DNA of 33,061 bases, taken from assembly GCA_937951955.1 (NCBI GenBank), contig CALGAD010000091.1, positions 1 through 33,061 on the forward strand, written 5' to 3'. The notes beneath the pieces were generated by a model that saw only the letters and a program-made list of their open reading frames with translations, was not told the origin of the DNA and searched no databases. Origin of the DNA: an uncultured Bacillaceae bacterium. GTDB taxonomy: Bacteria > Bacillota > Bacilli > Bacillales > Caldibacillaceae. Made by a program: the position numbers and the translations under genes. Each line of letters opens with the position of its first letter. Position 1 is the stretch's first letter. Shown in pieces: positions 16,897 through 24,996 of the stretch.

Positions 16897-16950
16897 TTGA
16901 CATTTTCTTAGGCAAATATTATTATGAAAATATGAATGACCATTCATTCA
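16897..16950 (+). promoter_or_regulatory. fadR promoter overlapped by a FadR operator
   Basis: TTGACA (16897-16902), a 17-base spacer, and TATTAT (16920-16925) form a near-perfect sigma-A promoter. The 18-bp sequence TGAATGACCATTCATTCA (16933-16950) has the two perfect inverted heptamers of the Bacillus FadR box (TGAATGA-N4-TCATTCA) and covers the expected start site. Inferred: FadR represses its own gene and fadB-etfBA until long-chain acyl-CoA releases it. Confidence 0.88.
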
Positions 16951-17005
16951 TATGTGTCAGCCGATTAACGTTAATAAAACTAATTTGCAAAATTGTATCA
17001 CTACA

Positions 17006-17018
17006 TGACCCCGGGTCA
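17006..17018 (+). repeat. Palindrome TGACCCCGGGTCA in the fadR leader
   Basis: Two perfect 6-base arms, TGACCC and GGGTCA, flank a single C, 35 bases before the fadR start. It is far more G+C-rich than its surroundings. A second palindrome TTAACGTTAA lies at 16965-16974. Either could be a protein-binding site; no known regulator is assigned. Confidence 0.5.
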
Positions 17019-17052
17019 AAAATTTAACAACATTTGAGAAGATGGTGTAGAC

Positions 17053-17640
17053 ATGAAAACACAAAAACCAAAGTACAAACAGATTATTGATGCAGCTGTG
17101 GTGACGATTGCCGAGAATGGCTACCATCAGTGTCAGGTTTCGAAAATCGCAAAACAGGCTGGCGTGGCCGATGGAACGATTTATCTTTATTTTAAAAATA
17201 AAGAAGATATTTTGATCTCCATGTTTCGCGAAAAACTGGAGCAATTCGTGGAATCTGTTGTACCGATTATAGAAGGAAAAACTAGTGCAGCGGAGAAATT
17301 GTTATTGTTGATCGAAAATCATTACAAGATCTTGGCAAGCGATCACCATCTTGCGGTCGTTACGCAGCTGGAACTTAGACAAACGAAAAGGGATTTGCGG
17401 TTAAAAATTAACGAGATTTTAAAAGGATATTTGAAACTCGTCGATCAAATCATTTTAGAAGGAATTGAACAAGGGGAATTTCCGGACACACTGGATGTGC
17501 GCCTGGCCAGACAGATGATTTTCGGCACGATCGATGAAACGGCAACAACATGGGTGATGAATGATCATAAATATGATCTCGTGAGCCAGGCACCGAAGAT
17601 CCACCAGCTATTGTTACACGGTCTCAAGTCCAATGAATGA
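17053..17640 (+). CDS. fadR: TetR-family fatty-acid degradation repressor FadR
   Basis: A 195-residue TetR-type repressor (equivalent to B. subtilis YsiA/FadR, unrelated to E. coli FadR). The N-terminal helix-turn-helix lies within about 8-58 (VSKIAKQAGVADGTIYLYFKNKEDIL), followed by an all-helical ligand domain. In the family, DNA binding is lost when long-chain acyl-CoA binds. ATG 17053 is preceded by the poor site GATGGTG, suggesting low expression. It is first in a fadR-fadB-etfB-etfA operon behind its own operator. A second perfect operator lies at 28434-28451. Confidence 0.93.
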   Translation: MKTQKPKYKQIIDAAVVTIAENGYHQCQVSKIAKQAGVADGTIYLYFKNKEDILISMFREKLEQFVESVVPIIEGKTSAAEKLLLLIENHYKILASDHHLAVVTQLELRQTKRDLRLKINEILKGYLKLVDQIILEGIEQGEFPDTLDVRLARQMIFGTIDETATTWVMNDHKYDLVSQAPKIHQLLLHGLKSNE

Positions 17641-17676
17641 TGCATTGGCTTGATCAATAAAAGGGGAGGGAGAAAT

Positions 17677-18450
17677 GTGGCTTTTTTAAAAACAGAGCAG
17701 GATGGTCATATCGCGATCATTACGATCGACCGACCACCGGCAAACGCCCTATCTTCTGATTTGTTAAAAGAATTGGATGACAAATTAGCCAGTTTGCGGA
17801 CGAATGATGATGTTCGCGTTATTGTCTTAAAAGGAGAAGGCAGATTTTTCTGTGCCGGTGCCGATGTGAAGGAGTTTACCCGGATTGAATCGAAAAAAGA
17901 GGCGCTCTTTCTGGCCCGGGAAGGCCAACAAATTCTCGACAAAATTGAGCAATATCCAAAGCCGGTGATCGCCTCAATTCACGGGGTGGCTCTTGGCGGT
18001 GGATTAGAACTGGCGATGAGCTGTCATATCCGAATTGTCAGTGAAACGGCCAAACTCGGACTTCCGGAAACATCATTAGGAATAATCCCCGGTTTTGCCG
18101 GAACGCAGCGCTTGCCCCGATTAGTCGGTCCGAATAAGGCTCTGGAGATGATTTTAACGGCTGAACCAATTACCGGTGTTGAAGCGGTTCAGTGCGGACT
18201 GGCCAATCAAGCCTATCCGGAAGAAGAACTGTTCACGAAAACGTTCGAGTTAGCCAGGAAAATCGCAGAAAAAAGTCCACCAACCGTTTCAGCTGTGCTC
18301 CATTTAATAAACAATTTACAATCGAATAGTTTCACAGAAAGAGTTGAAAAGGAAGCTGAATTATTCAGCGATGTTTTTACACGTGACGATGCGAAAGAAG
18401 GCATCAAGGCATTTCTGGAAAAACGGAAGCCGAACTTTACCGGAAAATAA
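17677..18450 (+). CDS. fadB: Enoyl-CoA hydratase
   Basis: A 257-residue crotonase-fold enzyme that hydrates trans-2-enoyl-CoA in beta-oxidation. Seen: the oxyanion-hole segment FFCAGADVKEF (57-67), HGVALGGGLELAM (102-114) and LPETSLGIIPGFAGTQRLPRLVG (129-151). Both catalytic glutamates of true hydratases are kept, E111 and E131. Start is GTG 17677 with GGGGAGGG six to seven bases upstream; ATG 17675 is out of frame. It is the single-domain Bacillus FadB/YsiB, not the large multifunctional E. coli FadB. It lies 36 bases after fadR in the same operon. Confidence 0.93.
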   Translation: MAFLKTEQDGHIAIITIDRPPANALSSDLLKELDDKLASLRTNDDVRVIVLKGEGRFFCAGADVKEFTRIESKKEALFLAREGQQILDKIEQYPKPVIASIHGVALGGGLELAMSCHIRIVSETAKLGLPETSLGIIPGFAGTQRLPRLVGPNKALEMILTAEPITGVEAVQCGLANQAYPEEELFTKTFELARKIAEKSPPTVSAVLHLINNLQSNSFTERVEKEAELFSDVFTRDDAKEGIKAFLEKRKPNFTGK

Positions 18451-18484
18451 AGATGGGAAATTTCACGGTTAGGAGGGAATGTTC

Positions 18485-19258
18485 GTGAACATTTATGTAC
18501 TGTTAAAAAGCACATTTGACACAGAGGAAAAAATTATCATTGAAGATGGACGGATTGCAGACGATGGGGTGGAATGGATCATCAATCCGTATGACGAATA
18601 TGCTGTGGAAGAAGCGATTCAGATTCGCGATGAAAAAGGTGGCGAAGTTACCGTCGTCACAGTTGGTAATGAAGATAGTGAAAAACAACTGCGGCAAGCT
18701 CTGGCCATGGGTGCAGATAAGGCAGTATTGATCAATATCGAAGAAGATGTGGAAGAGCGCGATCAATATACAACGGCCCGTGTTCTGGCAGAGTATTTAA
18801 AGGATAAAGAATTTGATATCATTCTTGCCGGGAATGTGGCCATTGACAATGCTTCCGGTCAAGTCGGTCCGCGGGTTGCTGAACTGCTCGATATTCCGTG
18901 CATCACGACAGTAACGAGCTTAACTATAGAAGATGATAAAGTAACGGCAATTCGCGATGCTGAAGGGGATGAGGAACATATTGAAGCAAGTTTACCGCTC
19001 CTTGTCACCGCTCAACAAGGATTGAATGAACCGCGTTATCCATCCTTGCCGGGAATCATGAAAGCGAAGCGGAAGCCGCTGGATGAGTTAGAACTCGATG
19101 ATCTCGATCTGGAAGAGGAAGATGTGGAAGGTAAGACGAAGCGGATCGAGGTATTCTTACCTCCGGAAAAACAAGCGGGACGGATATTGGAAGGAGACTT
19201 ACAAGAGCAAGTACGGGAGCTTGTAAAGCTCCTTCATGAAGAAGCAAAAGTGATTTAA
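18485..19258 (+). CDS. etfB: Electron transfer flavoprotein beta subunit
   Basis: A 257-residue ETF small subunit, identical in length to the B. subtilis protein. With EtfA it takes electrons from acyl-CoA dehydrogenases and passes them to ETF-quinone oxidoreductase. GTG 18485 (giving MNIYVLLKSTFDTEEKI) matches the known start and has AGGAGGG seven bases upstream; ATG 18479 would begin too close to this site. AMP-binding ETF signature region GNVAIDNASGQVGPRVAELL is at about 120-139. It lies 34 bases after fadB and 31 before etfA. Confidence 0.95.
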   Translation: MNIYVLLKSTFDTEEKIIIEDGRIADDGVEWIINPYDEYAVEEAIQIRDEKGGEVTVVTVGNEDSEKQLRQALAMGADKAVLINIEEDVEERDQYTTARVLAEYLKDKEFDIILAGNVAIDNASGQVGPRVAELLDIPCITTVTSLTIEDDKVTAIRDAEGDEEHIEASLPLLVTAQQGLNEPRYPSLPGIMKAKRKPLDELELDDLDLEEEDVEGKTKRIEVFLPPEKQAGRILEGDLQEQVRELVKLLHEEAKVI

Positions 19259-19289
19259 TTTCATGGTGAAATGAAGGGGGTTATGTTGT

Positions 19290-20270
19290 ATGGCGCGAAA
19301 AGTAATAGTTTTAGGCGAAGTCTATGAAGGAAAAGTGCGCAATGTTAGCTTTGAAGCAATAGCGGCCGCGAAAACTATCGCAGAAGGCGGCGAAATCGTC
19401 GGAGTCTTGATCGGTGAAAAAGTAGAAAATCTGGCAGAACAATTGATTTTTTACGGTGCGGATCGCGTAATTGTAGTGGAAGATGAAAAGTTAAATTATT
19501 ATACATCAGACGGCTTTACACAAGCCCTGATGGCGGTGGTGGAACAGGAAGATCCACAAACCATTATCTTCGGACATACTTCCGTCGGAAAAGATCTGGC
19601 ACCCCGCATTGCCACGAAATTAGATGCTGGGCTCGTTTCCGATGTGACGGAGGTTGAAGTTGTCGGCGAGAATATCGTTTATACCCGACCGATTTATTCC
19701 GGTAAAGCGTTCGAAAAGAAAATCATTACGGGTGAGCCCTATCTAGTAACGGTACGTCCTAACAATATTCCGGCACTGGAAAAAGATGAAAGCAGAACCG
19801 GAGAGGTCAATACACTCGCTGTAGAAATAAAAGATTTACGGACAATCATTAAGGAAGTCGTCCGTAAAAAAAGTGAAGGCGTCGATCTATCCGAAGCGAA
19901 AGTTGTGGTTGCCGGTGGTCGTGGCGTAAAAAGTGCTGAAGGCTTTAAAGTATTGCAGGAGCTGGCAGATGTTCTTGGCGGTGCTGTCGGTGCTTCTCGC
20001 GGTGCTTGTGATGCCGGTTATTGCGATTACTCGTTACAAATCGGCCAGACAGGAAAAGTCGTCACACCGGATTTATATATCGCCTGCGGAATCTCCGGTG
20101 CCATCCAGCACGTGGCGGGTATGTCTAACTCGAAAGTGATTGTGGCGATCAATAAAGATCCTGAAGCCAATATTTTCAAAATTGCCGACTATGGCATTGT
20201 CGGAGATTTGTTTGAAGTTGTTCCCCTCCTGGTTGAAGAAATTAAAAAGTTAAAGGCAAGTGTATCGTAA
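19290..20270 (+). CDS. etfA: Electron transfer flavoprotein alpha subunit
   Basis: A 326-residue ETF large subunit (B. subtilis about 325). The C-terminal FAD domain is clear: VVAGGRGVKSAEGF near 207-220, GASRGACDAGY near 234-244, QIGQTGKVVTPDLYIACGIS near 250-269 and GAIQHVAGM after it, ending with the conserved AINKDPEANIFKIADYGIVGD. The ATG has a purine-rich AAGGGGG site upstream. It ends the FadR-controlled operon and is followed by a large hairpin. Confidence 0.96.
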   Translation: MARKVIVLGEVYEGKVRNVSFEAIAAAKTIAEGGEIVGVLIGEKVENLAEQLIFYGADRVIVVEDEKLNYYTSDGFTQALMAVVEQEDPQTIIFGHTSVGKDLAPRIATKLDAGLVSDVTEVEVVGENIVYTRPIYSGKAFEKKIITGEPYLVTVRPNNIPALEKDESRTGEVNTLAVEIKDLRTIIKEVVRKKSEGVDLSEAKVVVAGGRGVKSAEGFKVLQELADVLGGAVGASRGACDAGYCDYSLQIGQTGKVVTPDLYIACGISGAIQHVAGMSNSKVIVAINKDPEANIFKIADYGIVGDLFEVVPLLVEEIKKLKASVS

Positions 20271-20307
20271 GCAGAAATGAGGCCATCGTAATAAATTTTT
20301 CGATTAC

Positions 20308-20358
20308 TGTATCCAATTGGTGGTGGATATTCTCTCGCCAATTGGATACAATGTTTTT
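20308..20358 (+). terminator. Terminator of the fad-etf operon, 13-bp arms
   Basis: TGTATCCAATTGG (20308-20320) and CCAATTGGATACA (20338-20350) are perfect inverted repeats around a 17-base loop, followed by ATG and TTTTT (20354-20358 region). Each arm also contains the self-complementary octamer CCAATTGG, unusual for a plain terminator. Confidence 0.7.
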
Positions 20359-20390
20359 GATACGTATTATTCGCGTAAGGCGAAAATCGA

Positions 20391-20399
20391 TGGTATACT
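20391..20399 (+). promoter_or_regulatory. Extended -10 promoter of trxA
   Basis: TGGTATACT combines the extended -10 TG with TATACT (20394-20399). No good -35 is seen, which is tolerable for extended -10 promoters. No sigma-B pattern is recognised here. Confidence 0.6.
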
Positions 20400-20438
20400 G
20401 ACAATGAAAGTTCATGTATTAAAGGAGGAATAATTACG

Positions 20439-20753
20439 ATGGCAATTATACATGCTACCGATAACGATTTTAAAGAACATATTAGCAAGGGATTAGTTTT
20501 AACGGATTTTTGGGCTACATGGTGTGGACCTTGCCGCATGATTGCACCGGTTCTCGAAGAAATCGATGCGGAAATGGGCGATCAAGTACAGATTGTAAAA
20601 ATTGATGTAGATGAAAACCAGGCCACCGCTGCGGAATACGGTGTGATGAGCATCCCGACATTGATTCTTTTCAAAGATGGAGAAATCGTCGATAAAGTAG
20701 TCGGCTATCGCCCGAAAGAAGCATTAGTAGAAGTAATTAATAAACATCTATAA
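20439..20753 (+). CDS. trxA: Thioredoxin
   Basis: A 104-residue cytosolic thioredoxin. The redox-active motif WATWCGPC has C29 and C32; D23 and the cis-proline region MSIPTLILF (about 70-78) are conserved. It reduces protein disulfides and supplies electrons to ribonucleotide reductase and others, and is itself reduced by thioredoxin reductase. AAAGGAGG precedes the ATG. It is monocistronic: own promoter and own terminator. Its place between etfA and uvrC matches B. subtilis. Confidence 0.97.
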   Translation: MAIIHATDNDFKEHISKGLVLTDFWATWCGPCRMIAPVLEEIDAEMGDQVQIVKIDVDENQATAAEYGVMSIPTLILFKDGEIVDKVVGYRPKEALVEVINKHL

Positions 20754-20764
20754 TATCATTAAAG

Positions 20765-20792
20765 AACAGTCCGTAAGCAGGGCTGTTTTTTT
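20765..20792 (+). terminator. Terminator of trxA
   Basis: AACAGTCC (20765-20772) pairs with GGGCTGTT (20780-20787) with one G-T pair, followed by a run of seven T (20786-20792). Confidence 0.88.
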
Positions 20793-20922
20793 ATGGTTTA
20801 TTTAGCAAGTTTAAAAATGGAAGAGTGGTGCGCATGCTATCGAGCGTGAAAAATATAGTATAATAAGAAAGACTTGAAAATGAATAATTGCATTACGTGC
20901 AGGACGTTATGGAGTGAGATTC

Positions 20923-22704
20923 ATGGCGAAAAATAAATTAATAGAAGAAAAACTGGCACTGCTACCTGATCAACCGGGTTGTTATTTAATGAAAGACCGG
21001 CAGGGAACGGTTATTTATGTAGGGAAAGCGAAAAAACTAAAAAACCGGGTGCGTTCGTATTTTACCGGAACCCATGACGGGAAAACGCAAGCCCTGGTAA
21101 ATGAAATAGAAGATTTCGAGTATATTATCACGTCCTCAGAAATCGAAGCGTTATTGTTAGAAATAAATTTGATCAAACAATATGATCCAAAATATAATGT
21201 CATGTTAAAGGATGACAAGAGTTATCCTTATATCAAAATTACAAATGAAAAGTATCCCCGTCTATTAATCACCCGTAAAGTGAAAAAGAATGATGGCAAA
21301 TACTTTGGACCGTATCCGAACGTCCTGGCAGCGCGTGAAACGAAAAAATTACTGGATCGTCTCTATCCGTTGCGCAAATGTTCCACACTTCCGAACCGGG
21401 TATGCCTTTATTATCACATCGGTCAGTGTCTTGCCCCGTGTGTTTACGATATACCAGAAGAAACGTACCGGGAGATGACCGAAGAAATTACTCGCTTCTT
21501 AAATGGCGGTTATAAAGAAGTGAAAAAACAATTGATCGAAAAAATGAATGAGGCGGCGGAAAACTTAGAGTTTGAACAGGCGAGTGATTATCGCGATAAA
21601 ATCCAGGCGATTGAAACGACGATGGAAAAACAAACGATGACTTCAACGGACTTTCAAGATCGCGATGTGTTTGGCTATTATGTGGAAAAAGGCTGGATGT
21701 GTGTCCAGGTGTTTTTCGTCCGTCAAGGGAAACTGATCGAGCGGGATGTTTCTATTTTTCCCCATTACCGGGAACCAGAAGAAGAAATGTTAACTTATTT
21801 AGCGCAATTTTATGATGATGAGAATCATATTAAACCGAAAGAAATTTTAATTCCGAAAGACTTAGATGCAGAGATCGCCGAGGAAGTTTTAGGGGTGAAA
21901 GTGCTGCAACCGAAGCGGGGACAGAAAAAAGAATTGGTGGAACTTGCCGGTAAAAATGCCCGTTTAGCCTTGAAGGAAAAGTTTCTCCTTTTAGAACGGG
22001 ATGAAGAGCGAACAACGAAGGCGATTGAAAATCTTGGGAAAATCATGGGTATTTACACACCGTACCGGATTGAAGCCTTTGATAACTCCAATATTCAAGG
22101 CGCTGATCCGGTTTCTGCCATGGTTGTGTTCACGAACGGGCGGCCGGATAAAAAAGAATATCGCAAATATAAAATTAAATCGGTGGAAGGCCCTGACGAT
22201 TATAAAACGATGCAAGAAGTCGTCCGCCGTCGCTATACGAGAGTCTTGAAAGAAAACTTGCCCCTTCCGGATTTAATCATCATTGATGGCGGCAAGGGAC
22301 AGGTACAGGCAGCAAAAGATGTATTGGAAAACGAATTAGGACTGGAAATTCCTGTCGCGGGTCTTGTGAAAGACGAAAAACATGATACGTCCAATCTATT
22401 GTTTGGTGATCCCCTTGAGATCGTACCGTTAGAACGGAATAGTAAAGAATTTTATTTATTACAGAGAATTCAAGATGAAGTCCACCGCTTTGCTATCACT
22501 TTTCACCGCCAGGTTCGGCGAAAAAACATGTTCCATTCGGTTTTAGATGAGATTCCTGGTGTAGGGGAAAAACGGAAAAAACGTCTCCTGCAACATTTTG
22601 GCTCGGTGAAAAAGATGAAAGAAGCGAAGCTGGAAGACTTTACGGCCATCGGTATTCCAAAAAATGTGGCGGAAAATATCATTAATAAGTTACGGGAAGA
22701 GTAA
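20923..22704 (+). CDS. uvrC: Excinuclease ABC subunit C
   Basis: A 593-residue UvrC (B. subtilis about 598), the dual-incision nuclease of nucleotide excision repair. Domains: GIY-YIG nuclease for the 3' cut (about 14-92, with VIYVGKAKKLKNR), a cysteine region with C153, C161, C169 and C173 (the Fe-S ligand set known in the family), UVR motif that contacts UvrB (about 196-231), RNase H-like nuclease for the 5' cut, and tandem HhH domain (about 540-593, IPGVGEKRKKRLLQHFGS). ATG 20923 has GGAG eight bases upstream; GTG 20914 overlaps that site. A TATAAT at 20859-20864 is the likely -10. No LexA box was found. Confidence 0.95.
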   Translation: MAKNKLIEEKLALLPDQPGCYLMKDRQGTVIYVGKAKKLKNRVRSYFTGTHDGKTQALVNEIEDFEYIITSSEIEALLLEINLIKQYDPKYNVMLKDDKSYPYIKITNEKYPRLLITRKVKKNDGKYFGPYPNVLAARETKKLLDRLYPLRKCSTLPNRVCLYYHIGQCLAPCVYDIPEETYREMTEEITRFLNGGYKEVKKQLIEKMNEAAENLEFEQASDYRDKIQAIETTMEKQTMTSTDFQDRDVFGYYVEKGWMCVQVFFVRQGKLIERDVSIFPHYREPEEEMLTYLAQFYDDENHIKPKEILIPKDLDAEIAEEVLGVKVLQPKRGQKKELVELAGKNARLALKEKFLLLERDEERTTKAIENLGKIMGIYTPYRIEAFDNSNIQGADPVSAMVVFTNGRPDKKEYRKYKIKSVEGPDDYKTMQEVVRRRYTRVLKENLPLPDLIIIDGGKGQVQAAKDVLENELGLEIPVAGLVKDEKHDTSNLLFGDPLEIVPLERNSKEFYLLQRIQDEVHRFAITFHRQVRRKNMFHSVLDEIPGVGEKRKKRLLQHFGSVKKMKEAKLEDFTAIGIPKNVAENIINKLREE

Positions 22705-22788
22705 AGAATCCACCGGATATTTCACCAGGAGTGCGAACGAAATTACCGATGTGCATGAACTGAAATTCTTTAGTGCTTTGTTTATTTA

Positions 22789-22817
22789 TTGCTCTAAAGA
22801 AATCACTATGGTATAAT
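22789..22817 (+). promoter_or_regulatory. Promoter of the lysC leader
   Basis: TTGCTC (22789-22794), 17 bases, TATAAT (22812-22817), with TGG before the -10 as an extended element. The transcript would begin near 22824. Confidence 0.75.
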
Positions 22818-22842
22818 TGCACACATATTAATTGAATAATAA

Positions 22843-23080
22843 GTGAAGGTAGGGGCGCGAACAACAAGAGTACATCATTGGAGGAAAATGGTTTCCGATG
22901 AGAATGGTGGAAAGGGTTGTTTGCCGAAAGGAAAAATAAGCCATTTTATTTTTCCTTGGGTCTGTAACCGAATAGGTGCAGAACTGTCAAGAGTCATTCT
23001 TGGAGAACTATCTCACTGTCTAAATACATTTATACATGTAATTTTCAGGCAATGGGATACTCTCATTGCCTGTTATTTTT
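22843..23080 (+). promoter_or_regulatory. Lysine riboswitch (L-box) with terminator
   Basis: The leader carries the conserved L-box blocks: GGTAGGGGCGCGAACAACAA near 22848, GAATGGTGGAAAGGGTTGTTTGCCG near 22904-22929, the P4 arm GGAAAAATAA...TTTTTCC, TTGGGTCTGT near 22957, and the closing CTATCTCAC strand near 23009. Next comes a terminator: CAGGCAATGGGA (23046-23057) with TCTCATTGCCTG (23061-23072), 12 bp with one G-T pair, and TTATTTTT. Known mechanism: lysine binding favours the terminator and shuts off lysC. Confidence 0.93.
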
Positions 23081-23132
23081 CATCCGAAAGCAAATATTAT
23101 TGCGAATACATAGAGAAGGAAGGTTACCGACT

Positions 23133-24374
23133 GTGGGGATTATTGTGCAAAAATTTGGTGGGTCCTCTGTTGCCACAACGAATCATATTAAGCATGTTGC
23201 TAATAAAGTGATTTCCGAAGTGGAAAATGGCAATCAAGTCGTCGTCGTTGTTTCGGCAATGGGTAAATCGACCGATCTGTTACTCGATATGGCAAAGGAA
23301 ATTAGCCTGAAACCGACCAAACGGGAACTCGATATGTTACTTTCGACCGGTGAACAGGTAACAATTGCCCTATTAACGATGGCCTTGCAGGAAGCCGGTT
23401 ATGATGCAATTTCTTATACCGGCTGGCAAGCGGGGATTGAAACAGAAGCGATTCATGGCAACGCCAGGATATTAGACATCGATGATGGGCGGATAAGAAA
23501 AGCCCTGGATGAAGAGAAAATTGTCGTTGTCGCGGGATTTCAGGGGATTACGAAAAATGGTGAAATTACAACATTGGGCAGGGGTGGTTCCGATACGACT
23601 GCCGTAGCTCTGGCGGCTCAACTCAATGCAGAGCGTTGTGATATTTATACCGATGTGCCGGGAGTGTTCACTTCCGATCCGCGCTATGTAGTCAATGCTC
23701 GTAAGCTCGATGCCATAACGTATGATGAAATGCTCGAATTTGCTCATTTAGGGGCCGGTGTTTTACATCCGCGGGCTGTCGAATATGCAAAAAATTACCG
23801 CATACCACTTTATGTTCGCTCGAGCAAGGAAGATACGGAAGGAACATTAATTTGGGAGGAAGCAAAGATGGAGCAAAATTTAATCGTTCGCGGGGTAGCT
23901 TTTGAAAAAGATATTTCGAGAATTACAGTTTCGGGTATCGCTAAAAATGAAAAAGCCCTGGCGACTATTTTTACATCTTTAGCCGAACATAATATTAACG
24001 TCGATATTATCGTGCAAAGTTCAACGGGTATAACACCTGAAAGTGTGTCTTTTTCAATAAAAACTGATGATTTACAAGAAGTGCGCGATGTTTTAGAAGC
24101 AAATCAAAGCAACATCCAGTTCGATCACTTAGAATGGGAGTCGGGACTGGCAAAGGTTTCGATTATCGGTTCTGGAATGATATCGAACCCGGGTGTTGCG
24201 GCGAAAATGTTTTCCGTCCTCGCAAAAGAGGGCATCTTCGTTAAAATGGTGAGCACCTCGGAAATCAAAGTATCCTGTGTCATCGATGAAGTTCATATGA
24301 TCAAAGCAGCGAATATATTACATGAAGCATATGAACTGGATCAAGTGGTAGAATTGACAAAAAGTACATCGTAA
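23133..24374 (+). CDS. lysC: Lysine-sensitive aspartokinase (alpha subunit)
   Basis: A 413-residue aspartokinase that phosphorylates aspartate, the first step to lysine, diaminopimelate, threonine and methionine. The kinase domain starts VQKFGGSSVA (K7) and holds TTLGRGGSDTTA near 150-161. Two ACT domains follow from about 250 (RITVSGIAK and LAKVSIIGSG). GTG 23133 gives MGIIVQKFGG, as in B. subtilis LysC, with GAAGGAAGG upstream; the open frame back to 23052 runs through the terminator and is not used. Feedback control by lysine comes from the ACT domains and transcriptional control from the riboswitch. Confidence 0.95.
   Translation: MGIIVQKFGGSSVATTNHIKHVANKVISEVENGNQVVVVVSAMGKSTDLLLDMAKEISLKPTKRELDMLLSTGEQVTIALLTMALQEAGYDAISYTGWQAGIETEAIHGNARILDIDDGRIRKALDEEKIVVVAGFQGITKNGEITTLGRGGSDTTAVALAAQLNAERCDIYTDVPGVFTSDPRYVVNARKLDAITYDEMLEFAHLGAGVLHPRAVEYAKNYRIPLYVRSSKEDTEGTLIWEEAKMEQNLIVRGVAFEKDISRITVSGIAKNEKALATIFTSLAEHNINVDIIVQSSTGITPESVSFSIKTDDLQEVRDVLEANQSNIQFDHLEWESGLAKVSIIGSGMISNPGVAAKMFSVLAKEGIFVKMVSTSEIKVSCVIDEVHMIKAANILHEAYELDQVVELTKSTS
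23868..24374 (+). CDS. lysC: Internal translation start: aspartokinase beta subunit
   Basis: Codon 246 of lysC is an ATG preceded at seven bases by GGGAGG, far better than the site of the full-length GTG. It would give a 168-residue protein consisting of the two ACT regulatory domains. B. subtilis aspartokinase II is known to be made as alpha and beta chains from in-phase overlapping starts, with beta beginning at the equivalent codon. Here this is inferred from the sequence. Confidence 0.8.
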   Translation: MEQNLIVRGVAFEKDISRITVSGIAKNEKALATIFTSLAEHNINVDIIVQSSTGITPESVSFSIKTDDLQEVRDVLEANQSNIQFDHLEWESGLAKVSIIGSGMISNPGVAAKMFSVLAKEGIFVKMVSTSEIKVSCVIDEVHMIKAANILHEAYELDQVVELTKSTS

Positions 24375-24380
24375 TTTATG

Positions 24381-24410
24381 AAAAGGACTGCCTGAACGTG
24401 CAGTCCTTTT
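24381..24410. terminator. Bidirectional terminator between lysC and yslB
   Basis: AAAAGGACTGC (24381-24391) and GCAGTCCTTTT (24400-24410) form a perfect 11-bp stem, with A-runs and T-runs making it usable from both strands. The two genes converge here. Confidence 0.9.
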
Positions 24411-24436
24411 ACTTATTTTATTAGTGGATGATCCAC

Positions 24437-24868
24437 TTATTTTTCCCATTTCACATGAAAATAAATGGTACTTTTTTTCTTATCAATTTCTTCCATGCAT
24501 TCCGCATACACTTTTTTTTGATTTTGAATTTGTTCCGCAAGAAAACCAGCTTCCAAGCGGAAACAACTATTCGTTTTTGCATACAGGCGGTGATGAATTA
24601 AATCACCGGTCAGTGCAAACGTCATATTGCGTCTATTTTCTTTCGTTAAATGTAATGACCCCCATCCTGCATTGGCAAAGAACTCATAAATTTCTTCAAT
24701 AGAAAATAGAGGATATTTTCGAGCGAGACGTTTTCCTGCCCAATAGATTATATCGGGTTTATCCTGCCCTAAAATTTCATCTAGTAAATCTTCGCGGATT
24801 AGTTCATAACCGAAAGCAGGAATGGATATATCTGATAGTGATGCAAATTCTTGTTCTTTTCTTTTCAC
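24437..24868 (-). CDS. YslB-family protein (DUF2507)
   Basis: A 143-residue protein like B. subtilis YslB. Shared features are AFGYELIREDLL near 18-29, YWAGKRLARKYPL near 42-54, the AGWGSL stretch near 66-71, and CFRLEAGFLAEQIQ near 101-114. The fold is of the V4R/BCHI-associated type seen in DUF2507 proteins; the function is not known. I chose GTG (complement of 24866-24868) with GGAGGG seven bases upstream, giving VKRKEQEF; the longer frame to 24961 covers the promoter region. A TATAAT (complement of 24896-24901) may be its -10. Confidence 0.85.
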   Translation of the reverse strand: MKRKEQEFASLSDISIPAFGYELIREDLLDEILGQDKPDIIYWAGKRLARKYPLFSIEEIYEFFANAGWGSLHLTKENRRNMTFALTGDLIHHRLYAKTNSCFRLEAGFLAEQIQNQKKVYAECMEEIDKKKSTIYFHVKWEK

Positions 24869-24996
24869 CAGGTGCCCTCCTTTTTCTCTAAAACTATTAT
24901 ATACAAATTTTTGGTGATTATTTATAAAAGAAAAAATAAAGATACGGTATAAAGTAATCACCGATACATTTTTTCAAAATAGTTTTTAAATATCAT

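Noticed and set aside
16832..16900. Small frame MKNMYPYRDCPLTALFFL... after lcfA, with GAGGG just upstream
   Set aside because: 22 codons, poor spacing of the site to the first ATG, and it runs through the hairpin, T-run and the -35 of the fadR promoter; likely chance.
20800..20922. Possible LexA/SOS box before uvrC
   Set aside because: No CGAAC-N4-GTTCG-type sequence was found; only a -10 element is visible.
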